Shown: piece by piece, positions 34,108 through 42,535 of the stretch
How the letters are laid out: every line of letters starts with the position of its first letter
How positions within the stretch are numbered: position 1 is the first letter of the stretch
Assembly: GCF_000346505.1 (NCBI RefSeq)
Contig: NZ_ANOH01000289.1
Coordinates: 1-43,197, forward strand
Length of the DNA: 43,197 nt
DNA from: Aporhodopirellula sallentina SM41
GTDB taxonomy: Bacteria > Planctomycetota > Planctomycetia > Pirellulales > Pirellulaceae
Direction: 5' to 3'
Made by a program: the position numbers and the translations under genes
The notes under the pieces: model-generated
Databases searched by the model: none
The model's input: the letters and a program-made list of their open reading frames with translations, nothing else
Told to the model about the DNA's origin: nothing

Positions 34108-34872
34108 TCATTCGGGGGCAGCATCGCTCAGGTGAAGCAACTTCGCGGTGTGCCATCGATAGGGTGACGGCAGGATGTCTTCCGGGGCGATTTCGAGATG
34201 CAGGACCCGTCGACGGAGTCGTGTTTTGGGGTCTGTCGCGTGAGAACCGTGGCTCAGCAAGGGACGCATGGCAAAGACGTCTCCGGCTCGGCAAAAAATC
34301 GTCTGTGGCTGTTCTTCTACGATCGCTTCGATTTCCATTTCTTCTCCCCGATCATCGGACGCAATCGACGGGATGACGTGGGAACGTGGCACCACGAACA
34401 GCGCCCCGTTGTCGGCCTTCATCGGATCGAGGTGCAGACGCAGCGTCAGCATCCGCGACAGCACATCGTCGGTCGCCTCCACGTGGGCAACGCCGGCCTT
34501 CCGAGTCGGCTTGGCAAACGGTGCGGGCGGGTCGTGATGTTCGTGGACCGCAATCGTACGGTCCCGGTGCAGAGACAACGCCCATCCCTGACCAGGCGGT
34601 TTATCAAAGTACAGCACGCGCACCACACAAGCGTTCGTGCCGACGTATTCGCGGATCATGCGCGAGATCCTGATGTCCTCGATCCAACCTATCCACAAAG
34701 ACTCGTGCTCGATCAAGTTGCGACCACCGACAACGCTGCCTTCCCGATTCTCAACGCGATCTTCCGCGTTCGCGTCCAAGACCGATGTGATTTCGCGACC
34801 GATCTGTTCGCACCCCGTCTCGGTCACAACCTCGCGAAGGATTCGGTAGCCATAACGTTCAATCAGCTTCAT
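34108..34872 (-). CDS. Phytanoyl-CoA dioxygenase (PhyH) family protein
   Basis: 254 aa from the ATG at 34872, 8 bp after the dnaE2 stop; the longer frame to 35040 overlaps dnaE2 and is rejected. The 2-oxoglutarate/Fe(II) fold shows His102 and Asp104 in SLHRDR (the HxD facial pair), a distal His at 208 or 211 in LLSHGSHAT, and an Arg cluster (RLRRRVLHLEI) for the 2-oxoglutarate carboxylate. MLTLRLHLDPMKADNGALFV and VVPRSHVIPS match the usual PhyH block before the second His. The enzyme should hydroxylate a small molecule or lipid using O2. Linkage to an error-prone polymerase raises the chance of a stress or DNA-damage role, but that is only inference. Confidence 0.88.
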   Translation of the reverse strand: MKLIERYGYRILREVVTETGCEQIGREITSVLDANAEDRVENREGSVVGGRNLIEHESLWIGWIEDIRISRMIREYVGTNACVVRVLYFDKPPGQGWALSLHRDRTIAVHEHHDPPAPFAKPTRKAGVAHVEATDDVLSRMLTLRLHLDPMKADNGALFVVPRSHVIPSIASDDRGEEMEIEAIVEEQPQTIFCRAGDVFAMRPLLSHGSHATDPKTRLRRRVLHLEIAPEDILPSPYRWHTAKLLHLSDAAPE

Positions 34873-34880
34873 GAATTTCT

Positions 34881-37800
34881 CTAGCGAAAATCTCGTGTTT
34901 TGGTGGAAAGGTTTTCCATCATCGAACTCAAATCTTCCACTCGTCCGACAATCACATGAATGACACCTTTCCGGTTTTCTAACTTTCCATCGACCAACCA
35001 AGCATTGCTGGCTCGCGCGATCTTGAAGAACCGTTCCCATACCGCCGCAAACATTACCAGATTCATCGCCCCGGTTTCGTCTTCGATGGTAACGAATGTG
35101 ATTCCCTTCGCGGTTGCGGGCCGTTGCCGCATCAACACAATGCCGGCCACGCGAACGTGCCTTCCGTCACGCAGGTCTGGCAAATCACTCGCGGCGCGAC
35201 ATCCTAATTTCTTCAAGTGATCGCGTATGAACGAAACCGGATGCGCTTTCAAACTGAGGCCCGTGGTTTGATAGTCGCGGTGAACCTCCTCCATCGGCGA
35301 CATCGCAACGAGTTCGTCGGGCACACTGTTATCCGGTGCCAGCCCCTCGAGCAACGGCATCGAGGCACTCGCCTCATCGGTCGCGAGCGACTGCCACACC
35401 GCGGCACGTCGGTCGTTGGCGATCGAAGCCAACGCATCGGCATCAGCCAGAGTCGCGATCGAGGAACGAGACAATCCCGCGCGCACCGTCAAATCGTTTA
35501 GATCTCGGAACGGTCCACCATCCTCTCGCACCTGACAGATTTGCTGCGACACTGCGGCGGGCAGCCCACGAATCATCTGCAAACCCAGCCGGATCGCAGG
35601 CCCCGGGCGATTCGGGTCTTCAACCAATCGGGTTTTCACATCGCTGTGGTTCACATCCACACCGTGAACCCGAACCCCATGCTTCTTCGCGTCGGCAATT
35701 AATTGAGCGGGCGCATAAAAACCCATCGGCTGACTGTCGAGCAACGCCGCACAAAACGCCGCCGGGTAATGACGTTTGAGATAACAGGACGCATAAACCA
35801 ACAACGCAAAACTCGCCGCATGCGACTCAGGAAATCCGTATTCACCGAATCCGCGGATCTGATGAAACACTTGTTCGGCAAAATCATCGGACATACCGTT
35901 GGCTCGCATTCCGTCGAGCAACTTGATCCGAAACCGGTCGATCACTCCGGGTCGTCGCCACGCCGCCATCGCGCGTCGCAGTTGATCGGCTTCGCCGGGC
36001 GTGAAGCCCGCCGCGACCACCGCCAGACGCATCGCTTGTTCCTGAAAAATCGGAACACCCAACGTTTTTTCGAGAACCCGGCGAACCGCGTCGTTGGGAT
36101 AAACAGCAGCCTTCGGGTTCTCCCGCGCCGTTAGAAACGGGTGCACCATGTTGCCTTGAATCGGCCCCGGACGAACAATCGCGACTTCGATCACGAGATC
36201 ATAAAAACACCGCGGACGCAGTCGTGGCAGCATGCTCATCTGCGCCCGGCTTTCGATCTGGAACACACCCATCGTGTCCGCTGCACAGATCATGTCATAC
36301 GTCGGCTGATCATCCGCCGGTAAAGTCGACAAGGTAAGATCACGACCATGGTGAACTCGCACTAACTCAAAACACCGACGCAGCGCGGACAACATCCCCA
36401 GCGCGAGCACATCGACTTTCAAAATACCGAGTTCATCCAGGTCATCCTTGTCCCACTGGATCACGCTGCGGCCCGGCATCGCCGCGTTTTCGGTGACACA
36501 CAACTCACACAGATTTCCCGCTGTCATGACCATACCGCCGACATGTTGCGACAGATGGCGAGGAAACCCGATCAACGTTTGCGTCAGAAACAAAAACCGC
36601 TTGCCCAATGGCGTGTCCGGATCCATCCCCGCGTCACGACATCGGTCCGGCAATTCAGGGTTGCGGTCAAAACTGCCCGCCAACTTCGCAACCGCGTCAA
36701 TGATATCCGGAGAGACGCCGAGAGCCTTGCCGACTTCACGGATCGCACTTTTCGCCCGATACGTCGTCACCGTTGCCGTCATCCCAGCCCGGTCGCGGCC
36801 ATACTTTTCGTAGAGATACTGCAACACCTCTTCGCGACGTTGATGCTCGAAATCCACATCGATGTCGGGGGCCTCATTGCGCTCACGACTGATAAACCGT
36901 TCAAACAAAAGATCCGTTTGAGTCGGATCCACCGCCGTGATGCCGAGACAATAACACACCGCCGAATTCGCCGCCGACCCGCGGCCTTGGCAAAGTATGT
37001 TGCGAGACCTGGCGAAACGAACCATGTCCCAAACAGTCAGGAAGTAGGCTTCGTAGTGCAACTCTTCGATCAGAGTGATTTCGTGCCGCAGCATTTCGAT
37101 CACACGCTCGGACACGCCGTCGGGCCATCGTTGGCGGGCACCCTCCCAAGTCAAACGTTTGAGATGCTCGATCGGCGACATCCCTTCCGGCGCGATCTCG
37201 ATCGGATACTCGTAGCGCAGATCGTCGAGACTAAAGCGGCAACGTGATGCGATCTCGACCGTTCGCGCAACCGCATCGGGTACTTCTCGGTAGAGTTCAC
37301 GAATTTCGTCGAGCGTACGCAGATGATGTTGGCTATTGCCCAGCCGCTCGCCCGCGATCCGGTCGACTGTTACTCCTGCTGCGATCGCGGTCACGCAGTC
37401 GTGCAACAGCATCCGCTGTGCCGTGTGATATCGCACGTCACCACTGGCCACCAACGGCACATCACACGCGATCGACAGATCACGTAACCACGCCGCCTTC
37501 CCGCAGTCATCGACACCTCGATGGAACGATGCCAGTACGTAGTTCCGGTCGCCGAACACCTCCCGAAACGGTCCCCGCAAAAACGCGCGTGTTCGATTGT
37601 TCTTGCCTCCTCGCGACTCGTCATTCGAGTTTGGTGCGGCCCCGCGATTTGGTGCGCCCCCGTGATCGACAATCGCTCCGGCCAAAATCCCGTCGGCGAA
37701 CTGGGCAATGTCATCGAACGACAATTCGCATCTGCCTTTCTCGCATCGCATACGGCCGATCGACAGCAGGCGGCACATCCGTCCATAGGCCGCTCGATCC

Positions 37801-38039
37801 GTTGGCCACAAAACCATCGGTGGGGCATCCGTCGGGTGCACTTCCGTCCCGACGATGTACTGCAATCCTGCCTCTTTGGCCGGTGCGTGTCCTCGAACGA
37901 CTCCCGCAATGGATTCACGGTCGGTGATTGCTAATCCGGCATACCCCAACTCCGCTGCCCGCTGCACCAATTCATCGGGATGCGACGCAGCCTCGAGAAA
38001 CGAGAAGTTGCTTCGGCAGTGGAGTTCGACATATCGCAT
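34881..38039 (-). CDS. dnaE2: Error-prone DNA polymerase III alpha-like subunit DnaE2 (ImuC)
   Basis: 1052 aa, the usual length for DnaE2. The N-terminal PHP domain opens MRYVELHCRSNFSFLEAASH, the DnaE2-specific version. It carries a low-complexity insert at ~125-150 (GGAPNRGAAPNSNDESRGG). The polymerase core has QGRGSAANSAVCYCLGIT and the catalytic Asp block PDIDVDFEHQRREEV (D392/D394/D396). A helix-hairpin-helix region and an OB fold (VRVAGIVLMRQRPATAKG) near the C-terminus complete the family order. DnaE2 does translesion synthesis, normally with ImuB and ImuA; neither is in this window. I see no CTGT-N8-ACAG LexA box in the 220 bp upstream. A PhyH gene follows after 8 bp and is probably co-transcribed. 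Confidence 0.95.
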   Translation of the reverse strand: MRYVELHCRSNFSFLEAASHPDELVQRAAELGYAGLAITDRESIAGVVRGHAPAKEAGLQYIVGTEVHPTDAPPMVLWPTDRAAYGRMCRLLSIGRMRCEKGRCELSFDDIAQFADGILAGAIVDHGGAPNRGAAPNSNDESRGGKNNRTRAFLRGPFREVFGDRNYVLASFHRGVDDCGKAAWLRDLSIACDVPLVASGDVRYHTAQRMLLHDCVTAIAAGVTVDRIAGERLGNSQHHLRTLDEIRELYREVPDAVARTVEIASRCRFSLDDLRYEYPIEIAPEGMSPIEHLKRLTWEGARQRWPDGVSERVIEMLRHEITLIEELHYEAYFLTVWDMVRFARSRNILCQGRGSAANSAVCYCLGITAVDPTQTDLLFERFISRERNEAPDIDVDFEHQRREEVLQYLYEKYGRDRAGMTATVTTYRAKSAIREVGKALGVSPDIIDAVAKLAGSFDRNPELPDRCRDAGMDPDTPLGKRFLFLTQTLIGFPRHLSQHVGGMVMTAGNLCELCVTENAAMPGRSVIQWDKDDLDELGILKVDVLALGMLSALRRCFELVRVHHGRDLTLSTLPADDQPTYDMICAADTMGVFQIESRAQMSMLPRLRPRCFYDLVIEVAIVRPGPIQGNMVHPFLTARENPKAAVYPNDAVRRVLEKTLGVPIFQEQAMRLAVVAAGFTPGEADQLRRAMAAWRRPGVIDRFRIKLLDGMRANGMSDDFAEQVFHQIRGFGEYGFPESHAASFALLVYASCYLKRHYPAAFCAALLDSQPMGFYAPAQLIADAKKHGVRVHGVDVNHSDVKTRLVEDPNRPGPAIRLGLQMIRGLPAAVSQQICQVREDGGPFRDLNDLTVRAGLSRSSIATLADADALASIANDRRAAVWQSLATDEASASMPLLEGLAPDNSVPDELVAMSPMEEVHRDYQTTGLSLKAHPVSFIRDHLKKLGCRAASDLPDLRDGRHVRVAGIVLMRQRPATAKGITFVTIEDETGAMNLVMFAAVWERFFKIARASNAWLVDGKLENRKGVIHVIVGRVEDLSSMMENLSTKTRDFR

Positions 38040-38260
38040 GAATAGCGGAGATTATCCTCGTTACGGCTGCCAAGATCAAAGCCGCAGAGACGAATAAGAA
38101 CGAGAGAACGGCCTCGAAAACATACCGTTTTGGTGAATATCGGCACACAAGCTGCAACTTCCCCGTCAACTGATGCCAAAACTGCCGCCCTGGTTCACCC
38201 ATTTTCCCGCCTAGAGGGTAGACGACACAACCGAATTACCCGCAAAAACTCTCGAATCTC

Positions 38261-38728
38261 ATGGCAACCTATTCATCCATGCACCCTGATCCCTACGCTC
38301 AACCCCGATATTTTCACGACGATCCGCAGGACGTCGACATGATGCGAAACATGGAGCCGACGCACCCGGCGTTACTCGGATACCTGTTTTGGGTGATCGG
38401 TTTCACCGGTGCGCATCGCTTCTATTTCGGAAAACCGCTCACCGGAGCGTTGTGGTTCTTCACCGGTGGGATCTTCCTGATCGGATGGATCATCGACTTC
38501 TTCTTCATTCCCGCAATGTCTGAGGAAGCCCAGCGACGTTACCGTCCTGCGGCCACCGACTATAGCGTTGCGTGGGTGCTGTTGGTGTTCCTCGGCGTGT
38601 TCGGAGTCCATCGATTCTACATGGGTAAAATTGTCACCGGCGTGATCTACCTGCTCACCGGAGGCCTGCTCGGCATCGGCTACGTGTACGACCTCTGCAC
38701 GCTCAACGAACAGATCGACGCGGGCTAA
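38261..38728 (+). CDS. Tandem TM2-domain membrane protein
   Basis: 155 aa. Two copies of the TM2 domain follow a polar ~37-residue N-terminus: ALLGYLFWVIGFTGAHRFYF with GALWFFTGGIFLIGWIIDFF, then WVLLVFLGVFGVHRFYMG with VTGVIYLLTGGLLGIGYVYD. Each copy has the family's G.HRFY and GxxxD signatures, giving four membrane helices. Most bacterial TM2 proteins have one copy. The role of the family is unknown. The gene is divergent from dnaE2, with 221 bp between them, and upstream of the crotonase-like gene. Confidence 0.9.
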   Translation: MATYSSMHPDPYAQPRYFHDDPQDVDMMRNMEPTHPALLGYLFWVIGFTGAHRFYFGKPLTGALWFFTGGIFLIGWIIDFFFIPAMSEEAQRRYRPAATDYSVAWVLLVFLGVFGVHRFYMGKIVTGVIYLLTGGLLGIGYVYDLCTLNEQIDAG

Positions 38729-38833
38729 AAGACAGGGTCGTCCACGTCCTGCCCCACCATTTGGCCGCGTCGAAAACGAAACCTCCCTGCGTTGTGGGAG
38801 TCGTTCGAGGAGTGTTTCCCGGACACCGCGAAG

Positions 38834-38847
38834 CGTTCCTTGGAACG
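38834..38847. other. Short inverted repeat upstream of the crotonase-like gene
   Basis: CGTTCC TT GGAACG, flanked by direct GAAGCG copies, lies 56 bp before the proposed ATG at 38903. It could be an operator-like site or chance. Confidence 0.3.
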
Positions 38848-38902
38848 AAGCGTTAGAATGATCGCTTCGCTCCAAGACAGTCCCCATCTTCGCGTTTTCG
38901 AC

Positions 38903-39697
38903 ATGCAACATCTCGCCCTCCAAACCGATGGTCCCTTAGCAACCCTCACCATCGAACGTCCCGAAAAGCACGGTGCGTTGAGCCCTCGATTGATCGCCGA
39001 TCTCCACGAGGGCCTCGATGAGTTGCATCAGAATCAGCACGTCCGCGCCGTCATCCTCGCTTCGTCAGGATCGACGTTCTGCAGCGGTGTGGACCTGTCC
39101 GTATTGCAAGAAATTCGCTCTCTTCCGGAACAGGACCAACTGCAGCAATGGTTCGAGTATTGGCGACGCTTCTCCGAATTGTGCGAAACGTTCCTGCGTT
39201 TCCCCAAACCGTTGATCGCAGCGGTAGGAGGTCCCGCGATCGGAGCGGGCTTTGCCGTTGCGCTTTCCTGTGACGTGATCGTCGCATCGGACGACGCAAC
39301 TTTCTCGGCGGGTGCGGTTCGTCACGGTCTCGTCGGCGGGATCACGGCCGCATTGCTTTCGTTCCGAGCCGGCACGTCATTGTCCGCGAGAATGAGCCTC
39401 ACGGGAAACGCGTTGACCGCGAACGCGGCAAACGATGCAGGTCTGCTATGCCAACCGCCCGTCGATTCAAATCAACTCATCCAAACCGCTCAGAAATGGG
39501 CGACGGAATCGACACACGGTTCACCGCAGGCGATCCAAGCAACCAAACGTTTGATCAACGAAAGCATCGGCGAGACGATGCTCACTCAACTCGCCGCCGC
39601 AGCAGCCGATAGCGCCACGGCGTGCACGACCGAATCGGCGGGCGAGGGGATCGAAGCGTTCTTGAACAAAGCCGCACCGCCTTGGCAAAATACATAA
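38903..39697 (+). CDS. Crotonase-fold protein (enoyl-CoA hydratase/isomerase family) lacking catalytic glutamates
   Basis: 264 aa from the ATG at 38903; the frame continues upstream to 38792 but its extra residues do not look like the family. Family landmarks are TIERPEKHGALSPRLIADL, the first oxyanion-hole region STFCSGVDLSVL and the second GGPAIGAGFAVALSCDVIVA. By eye against rat enoyl-CoA hydratase, the position of Glu144 (in FGQPE) reads FSAGA and that of Glu164 (AMEMVLTG) reads SARMSLTG, so both general acid/base residues are missing. A hydratase is therefore unlikely; the fold also supports isomerase, hydrolase and decarboxylase chemistry, or the protein may be a binding or inactive homologue. 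Confidence 0.85.
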   Translation: MQHLALQTDGPLATLTIERPEKHGALSPRLIADLHEGLDELHQNQHVRAVILASSGSTFCSGVDLSVLQEIRSLPEQDQLQQWFEYWRRFSELCETFLRFPKPLIAAVGGPAIGAGFAVALSCDVIVASDDATFSAGAVRHGLVGGITAALLSFRAGTSLSARMSLTGNALTANAANDAGLLCQPPVDSNQLIQTAQKWATESTHGSPQAIQATKRLINESIGETMLTQLAAAAADSATACTTESAGEGIEAFLNKAAPPWQNT

Positions 39698-39745
39698 CGA
39701 ACACGCCTGTCCCCATCTACGACCAAAACTCGCCTAACACACAAT

Positions 39746-40828
39746 ATGCTTTTTTCATTGACTCAGATCACCCGCCGACTCAAAACCATTCACACGGGCT
39801 TTGAAGGCACGACGCTTATAACGTGTTCGTTGTTACTCACAGTCGTGTTCTGCGGCTGCGTCCCTCGCACGGAAGAGGATGTGGTTGTTTACTCGGCGCT
39901 CGATGAAGAATTCGCCTATCCGATCCTCGAGGCCTTCGAACGCTCGGTGGATTACGAGACATCGGTCGTTGGGAAGTTCGATGTCGAGTCGACGAAAACG
40001 GTAGGGCTGGTAAACCAGATCCTCACCGAGCAAAACCAACCACGTTGCGATTTGTTCTGGAACAACGAGATCCTGCACACAGTCCGGTTGCAGAAAGAAG
40101 GATTGCTCGCCCGGCATGATTGGCCCGTCCCGACGGATTGGCCGCGGGACATGATTTCGAGCGATTCGACGTGGTGTGGCTTTGCCGCTCGAGCCCGAGT
40201 CTTGATCGTCAACACAAAACTGATTGACTCGTCCGAGCAATTCCCGCAAAGCGTCGCCGAACTGCTAGACGAAAAATGGAAAGACAACTGCGCGATGGCC
40301 CGTCCGCTGTTCGGCACAACGGCTACTCACTGGGCCGTGCTTCGTGATCGACTCGGCCGCGAAGTTGCCCTCGAACAACTGCAAACAATCGCCGACAACG
40401 CGTTGATCCTTTCAGGTAACAAGCAAGTCGCCCAGGCCGTATCGGCGGGCCGTGTTGCCTGGGGACTGACCGATACCGACGATGCGATGATTGAGAAAGA
40501 ACTCGGCTATCCGGTCGAGATCGTGTTCCCTGATCAACAACCCGACCAACCGGGAACATTACGAATCCCCAACACTCTCGCGATTCTCAAGAACGCACCA
40601 CACCCCGTGGCCGCTCACCGTTTGGCGAATTATCTCATGACGCCTCAAACCGAAGACCGCCTCGCCATGGGGCCGAGCAGCCAGATGCCGATCAGCAAAG
40701 AAAGCAAATTCCCACCCGCGGTTCTGCCCGACACTCCGATCCGTTGGATGAAAGTCGACTTCGAAACAGCCGCTGAAAACTGGGACAGTTGGGCCGCCGA
40801 CGTCGCGCAGATCTACGCACAACAGTAA
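39746..40828 (+). CDS. Family-1 extracellular solute-binding protein (FbpA-like), no permease nearby
   Basis: 360 aa. The N-terminus has a basic stretch, a hydrophobic core (TLITCSLLLTVVF) and CGC, suggesting a lipoprotein, though F-C-G-C is a poor lipobox. The mature part matches Fe(III)/thiamine/spermidine-type binding proteins: VVVYSALDEEFAYPILEAFE, CDLFWNNEILHTVRLQKEGL, ARVLIVNTKLI, GRVAWGLTDTDDAM and the late LANYLMTPQTEDRLA. Such proteins deliver iron or other anions and cations to an ABC importer. No permease or ATPase gene is within view, so it may serve a distant transporter. It follows the crotonase-like gene after 48 bp and is convergent with the pseudopilin gene (15 bp between stops). 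Confidence 0.88.
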   Translation: MLFSLTQITRRLKTIHTGFEGTTLITCSLLLTVVFCGCVPRTEEDVVVYSALDEEFAYPILEAFERSVDYETSVVGKFDVESTKTVGLVNQILTEQNQPRCDLFWNNEILHTVRLQKEGLLARHDWPVPTDWPRDMISSDSTWCGFAARARVLIVNTKLIDSSEQFPQSVAELLDEKWKDNCAMARPLFGTTATHWAVLRDRLGREVALEQLQTIADNALILSGNKQVAQAVSAGRVAWGLTDTDDAMIEKELGYPVEIVFPDQQPDQPGTLRIPNTLAILKNAPHPVAAHRLANYLMTPQTEDRLAMGPSSQMPISKESKFPPAVLPDTPIRWMKVDFETAAENWDSWAADVAQIYAQQ

Positions 40829-40843
40829 GCCGCCAACAACGCG

Positions 40844-41272
40844 TTAACTCCCCGGATGGTATTTGCAGACCACGTTGGATCCGTCCCAGCGGTAGTTGGT
40901 TTGCGTGCTGGTGTTGCCGTGCATCGGGCATTGCGGCAAACGATTGCCGCTGTAGTCTCCGTTGCGGATCGCTTCGAGTTTGGAGTCGGGTGATTTGCCC
41001 GTCTCGCGTTGATACAGTTCCGCGTCTTGCTGCAAACGGGAGCGGTGCCCCATGCAAGTCCGCTCGGCCGAGGCCTGGCCTTGAGTGCGAACAAACATCA
41101 ATCCCGTGATCGCGAGCATCGACGCCACGATCACCGCGGCGATCACTTCGAGAAGACTCATGCCACGACGTGACGATCGATAGCGGTGCTGCCGCTCGGC
41201 GATAGGAGTCGAGGTGGACGCTCCCGCCTGGCAAATCGCCGCCCGGCAACTCGCCATTGTGTTGATTCGCAT
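40844..41272 (-). CDS. Type II secretion/type IV pilus pseudopilin
   Basis: 142 aa. It has a long basic leader (~37 residues, ending RYRSSRRG), the prepilin peptidase site G|MSLLEVIAAV with Glu at +5 and a hydrophobic helix (VIAAVIVASMLAITGLMFV). The C-terminal part has Cys residues in LPQCPMHGN and VVCKYHPG, a pattern that resembles ComGC/GspG-like minor pilins. It would be processed by a prepilin peptidase and assembled at the inner membrane. It lies 6 bp downstream of gspF, so it belongs to the module. Not clearly GspG or GspH, so no symbol is given. Confidence 0.85.
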   Translation of the reverse strand: MRINTMASCRAAICQAGASTSTPIAERQHRYRSSRRGMSLLEVIAAVIVASMLAITGLMFVRTQGQASAERTCMGHRSRLQQDAELYQRETGKSPDSKLEAIRNGDYSGNRLPQCPMHGNTSTQTNYRWDGSNVVCKYHPGS

Positions 41273-41278
41273 CGTGGC

Positions 41279-42466
41279 CTACTCCAGAACTTCGAACATG
41301 TGGAACATCGGTGTGTAGATCGACAGCACCATGCCGCCGATCAACGCCGCGAGCGAGATGGTAAGAATCGGCTCGAGCATGCCGACCGTCGCATCAATCC
41401 GGCTCTCGAGCCGTTCTCGCAAATGGTGACAGGTACCTTCGAGCGAACGAGAAAACTCGCCTGACTGCTCACCCACGCCGATCAACTGACACAGCGTTGC
41501 GGGAAAGAACTGCTCATAGCGGCCGAGTTCGACGCTGAGCTTTTCACCTCGCCGAACACCTTGATTGATTTCATTGATGGCCTGACGAACACAGCGGTTG
41601 CGAACGCATGCCGCTGAAACCTCGATCGCATCGACGGGCTTGTACCCGCACTGCACCATTGCTGCGGTCGCTTCGACGAATTGCAAAACGGCGGCATCTC
41701 GGAGCCATGGTCCGACGACCGGAACTTTCAACAGTGCGGCATCCATCGCGGTGGCGATTTTGGGGCGTCTGCGACCGGCAACCCACAACGAGGCAATGAC
41801 GACGAACAGGGGCAACGCGATCCATCCCCACTGCAACAACACGCGGCTCGTTCCGGTAACGAACCGAGTAACCGGCGGCAGATCCACTCCGCTGCTGCTG
41901 TACACCGTTTCAAACTCCGGAACGACGACCAAGCACATGAAAATCATCAGCCCGAAACCGGCAACGGTAATCAGCAACGGATAGCTGACCTTTTTGATGA
42001 TCCGTTTTCGCAGCGCGACCTTCCGCTCCATTTGCTCGCACACGCGTGCCATCGCGGTTTCGAGCGATCCGCTGCGTTCCCCCAAACGAATCTGCTGCAC
42101 CTGCATTGATGAGAACGTTCGTGGGTAGCGAGCCATCGCGTCGCTGATGGTCCCCCCGGCGACAATGGTCGCCCGCATCTTCAGCAACACGCTGCTGTAT
42201 TTTCGATTCGACCGGTCCATCGCGAGTGAACCGAGAGCCTTCGGAAGACTCAAACCGTTTTGCAACAGCATGAGCAACATCCGCAGGAGCTGCGCCAGTG
42301 GTACCGGGCCGATACGAGTTGGCTCGCAACCCTTTGCTAACTTGCGCGACGGACCACCCACCTCAATCGAGTTGAGCTTCTGCAGAAACGCCGCAAATCC
42401 ATTGGGCTTTGCGGTCGCCGATCGGGATACGCCGGGGTGTCGCGTCGTGGCGGGCGAGTAAGTCAT
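41279..42466 (-). CDS. gspF: Type II secretion system F family inner-membrane protein
   Basis: 395 aa. Two GspF domains are seen: LAQLLRMLLMLLQNGLSLPK with FSSMQVQQIRLGERSGSLET, and AVLQFVEATAAMVQCGYKPV with QLIGVGEQSGEFSRSLEG. Three membrane helices are predicted: ~170-190 (YPLLITVAGFGLMIFMCLVV), ~220-240 and near the C-terminus (ILTISLAALIGGMVLSIYTP). GspF/PilC is the platform protein that the GspE ATPase acts on to assemble pilins. The start ATG at 42466 follows the gspE stop by 69 bp, and the pseudopilin gene is 6 bp downstream. Domain order and length match the family. Confidence 0.94.
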   Translation of the reverse strand: MTYSPATTRHPGVSRSATAKPNGFAAFLQKLNSIEVGGPSRKLAKGCEPTRIGPVPLAQLLRMLLMLLQNGLSLPKALGSLAMDRSNRKYSSVLLKMRATIVAGGTISDAMARYPRTFSSMQVQQIRLGERSGSLETAMARVCEQMERKVALRKRIIKKVSYPLLITVAGFGLMIFMCLVVVPEFETVYSSSGVDLPPVTRFVTGTSRVLLQWGWIALPLFVVIASLWVAGRRRPKIATAMDAALLKVPVVGPWLRDAAVLQFVEATAAMVQCGYKPVDAIEVSAACVRNRCVRQAINEINQGVRRGEKLSVELGRYEQFFPATLCQLIGVGEQSGEFSRSLEGTCHHLRERLESRIDATVGMLEPILTISLAALIGGMVLSIYTPMFHMFEVLE

Positions 42467-42535
42467 GATCGATAGATGAGCTAGTTAGATGAAGAGACGC
42501 AGTAGTGGATAGTCTTCTTTCGCAGACCGCGGGCG

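Noticed and set aside
34873-35040. N-terminal extension of the PhyH protein
   Set aside because: It would overlap 160 bp of dnaE2 coding sequence; the ATG at 34872 begins the family-like sequence.
38040-38260. LexA/SOS box upstream of dnaE2
   Set aside because: I looked for CTGT-N8-ACAG and GAAC-N4-GTTC type sites and found no acceptable match; a species-specific box could have been missed.
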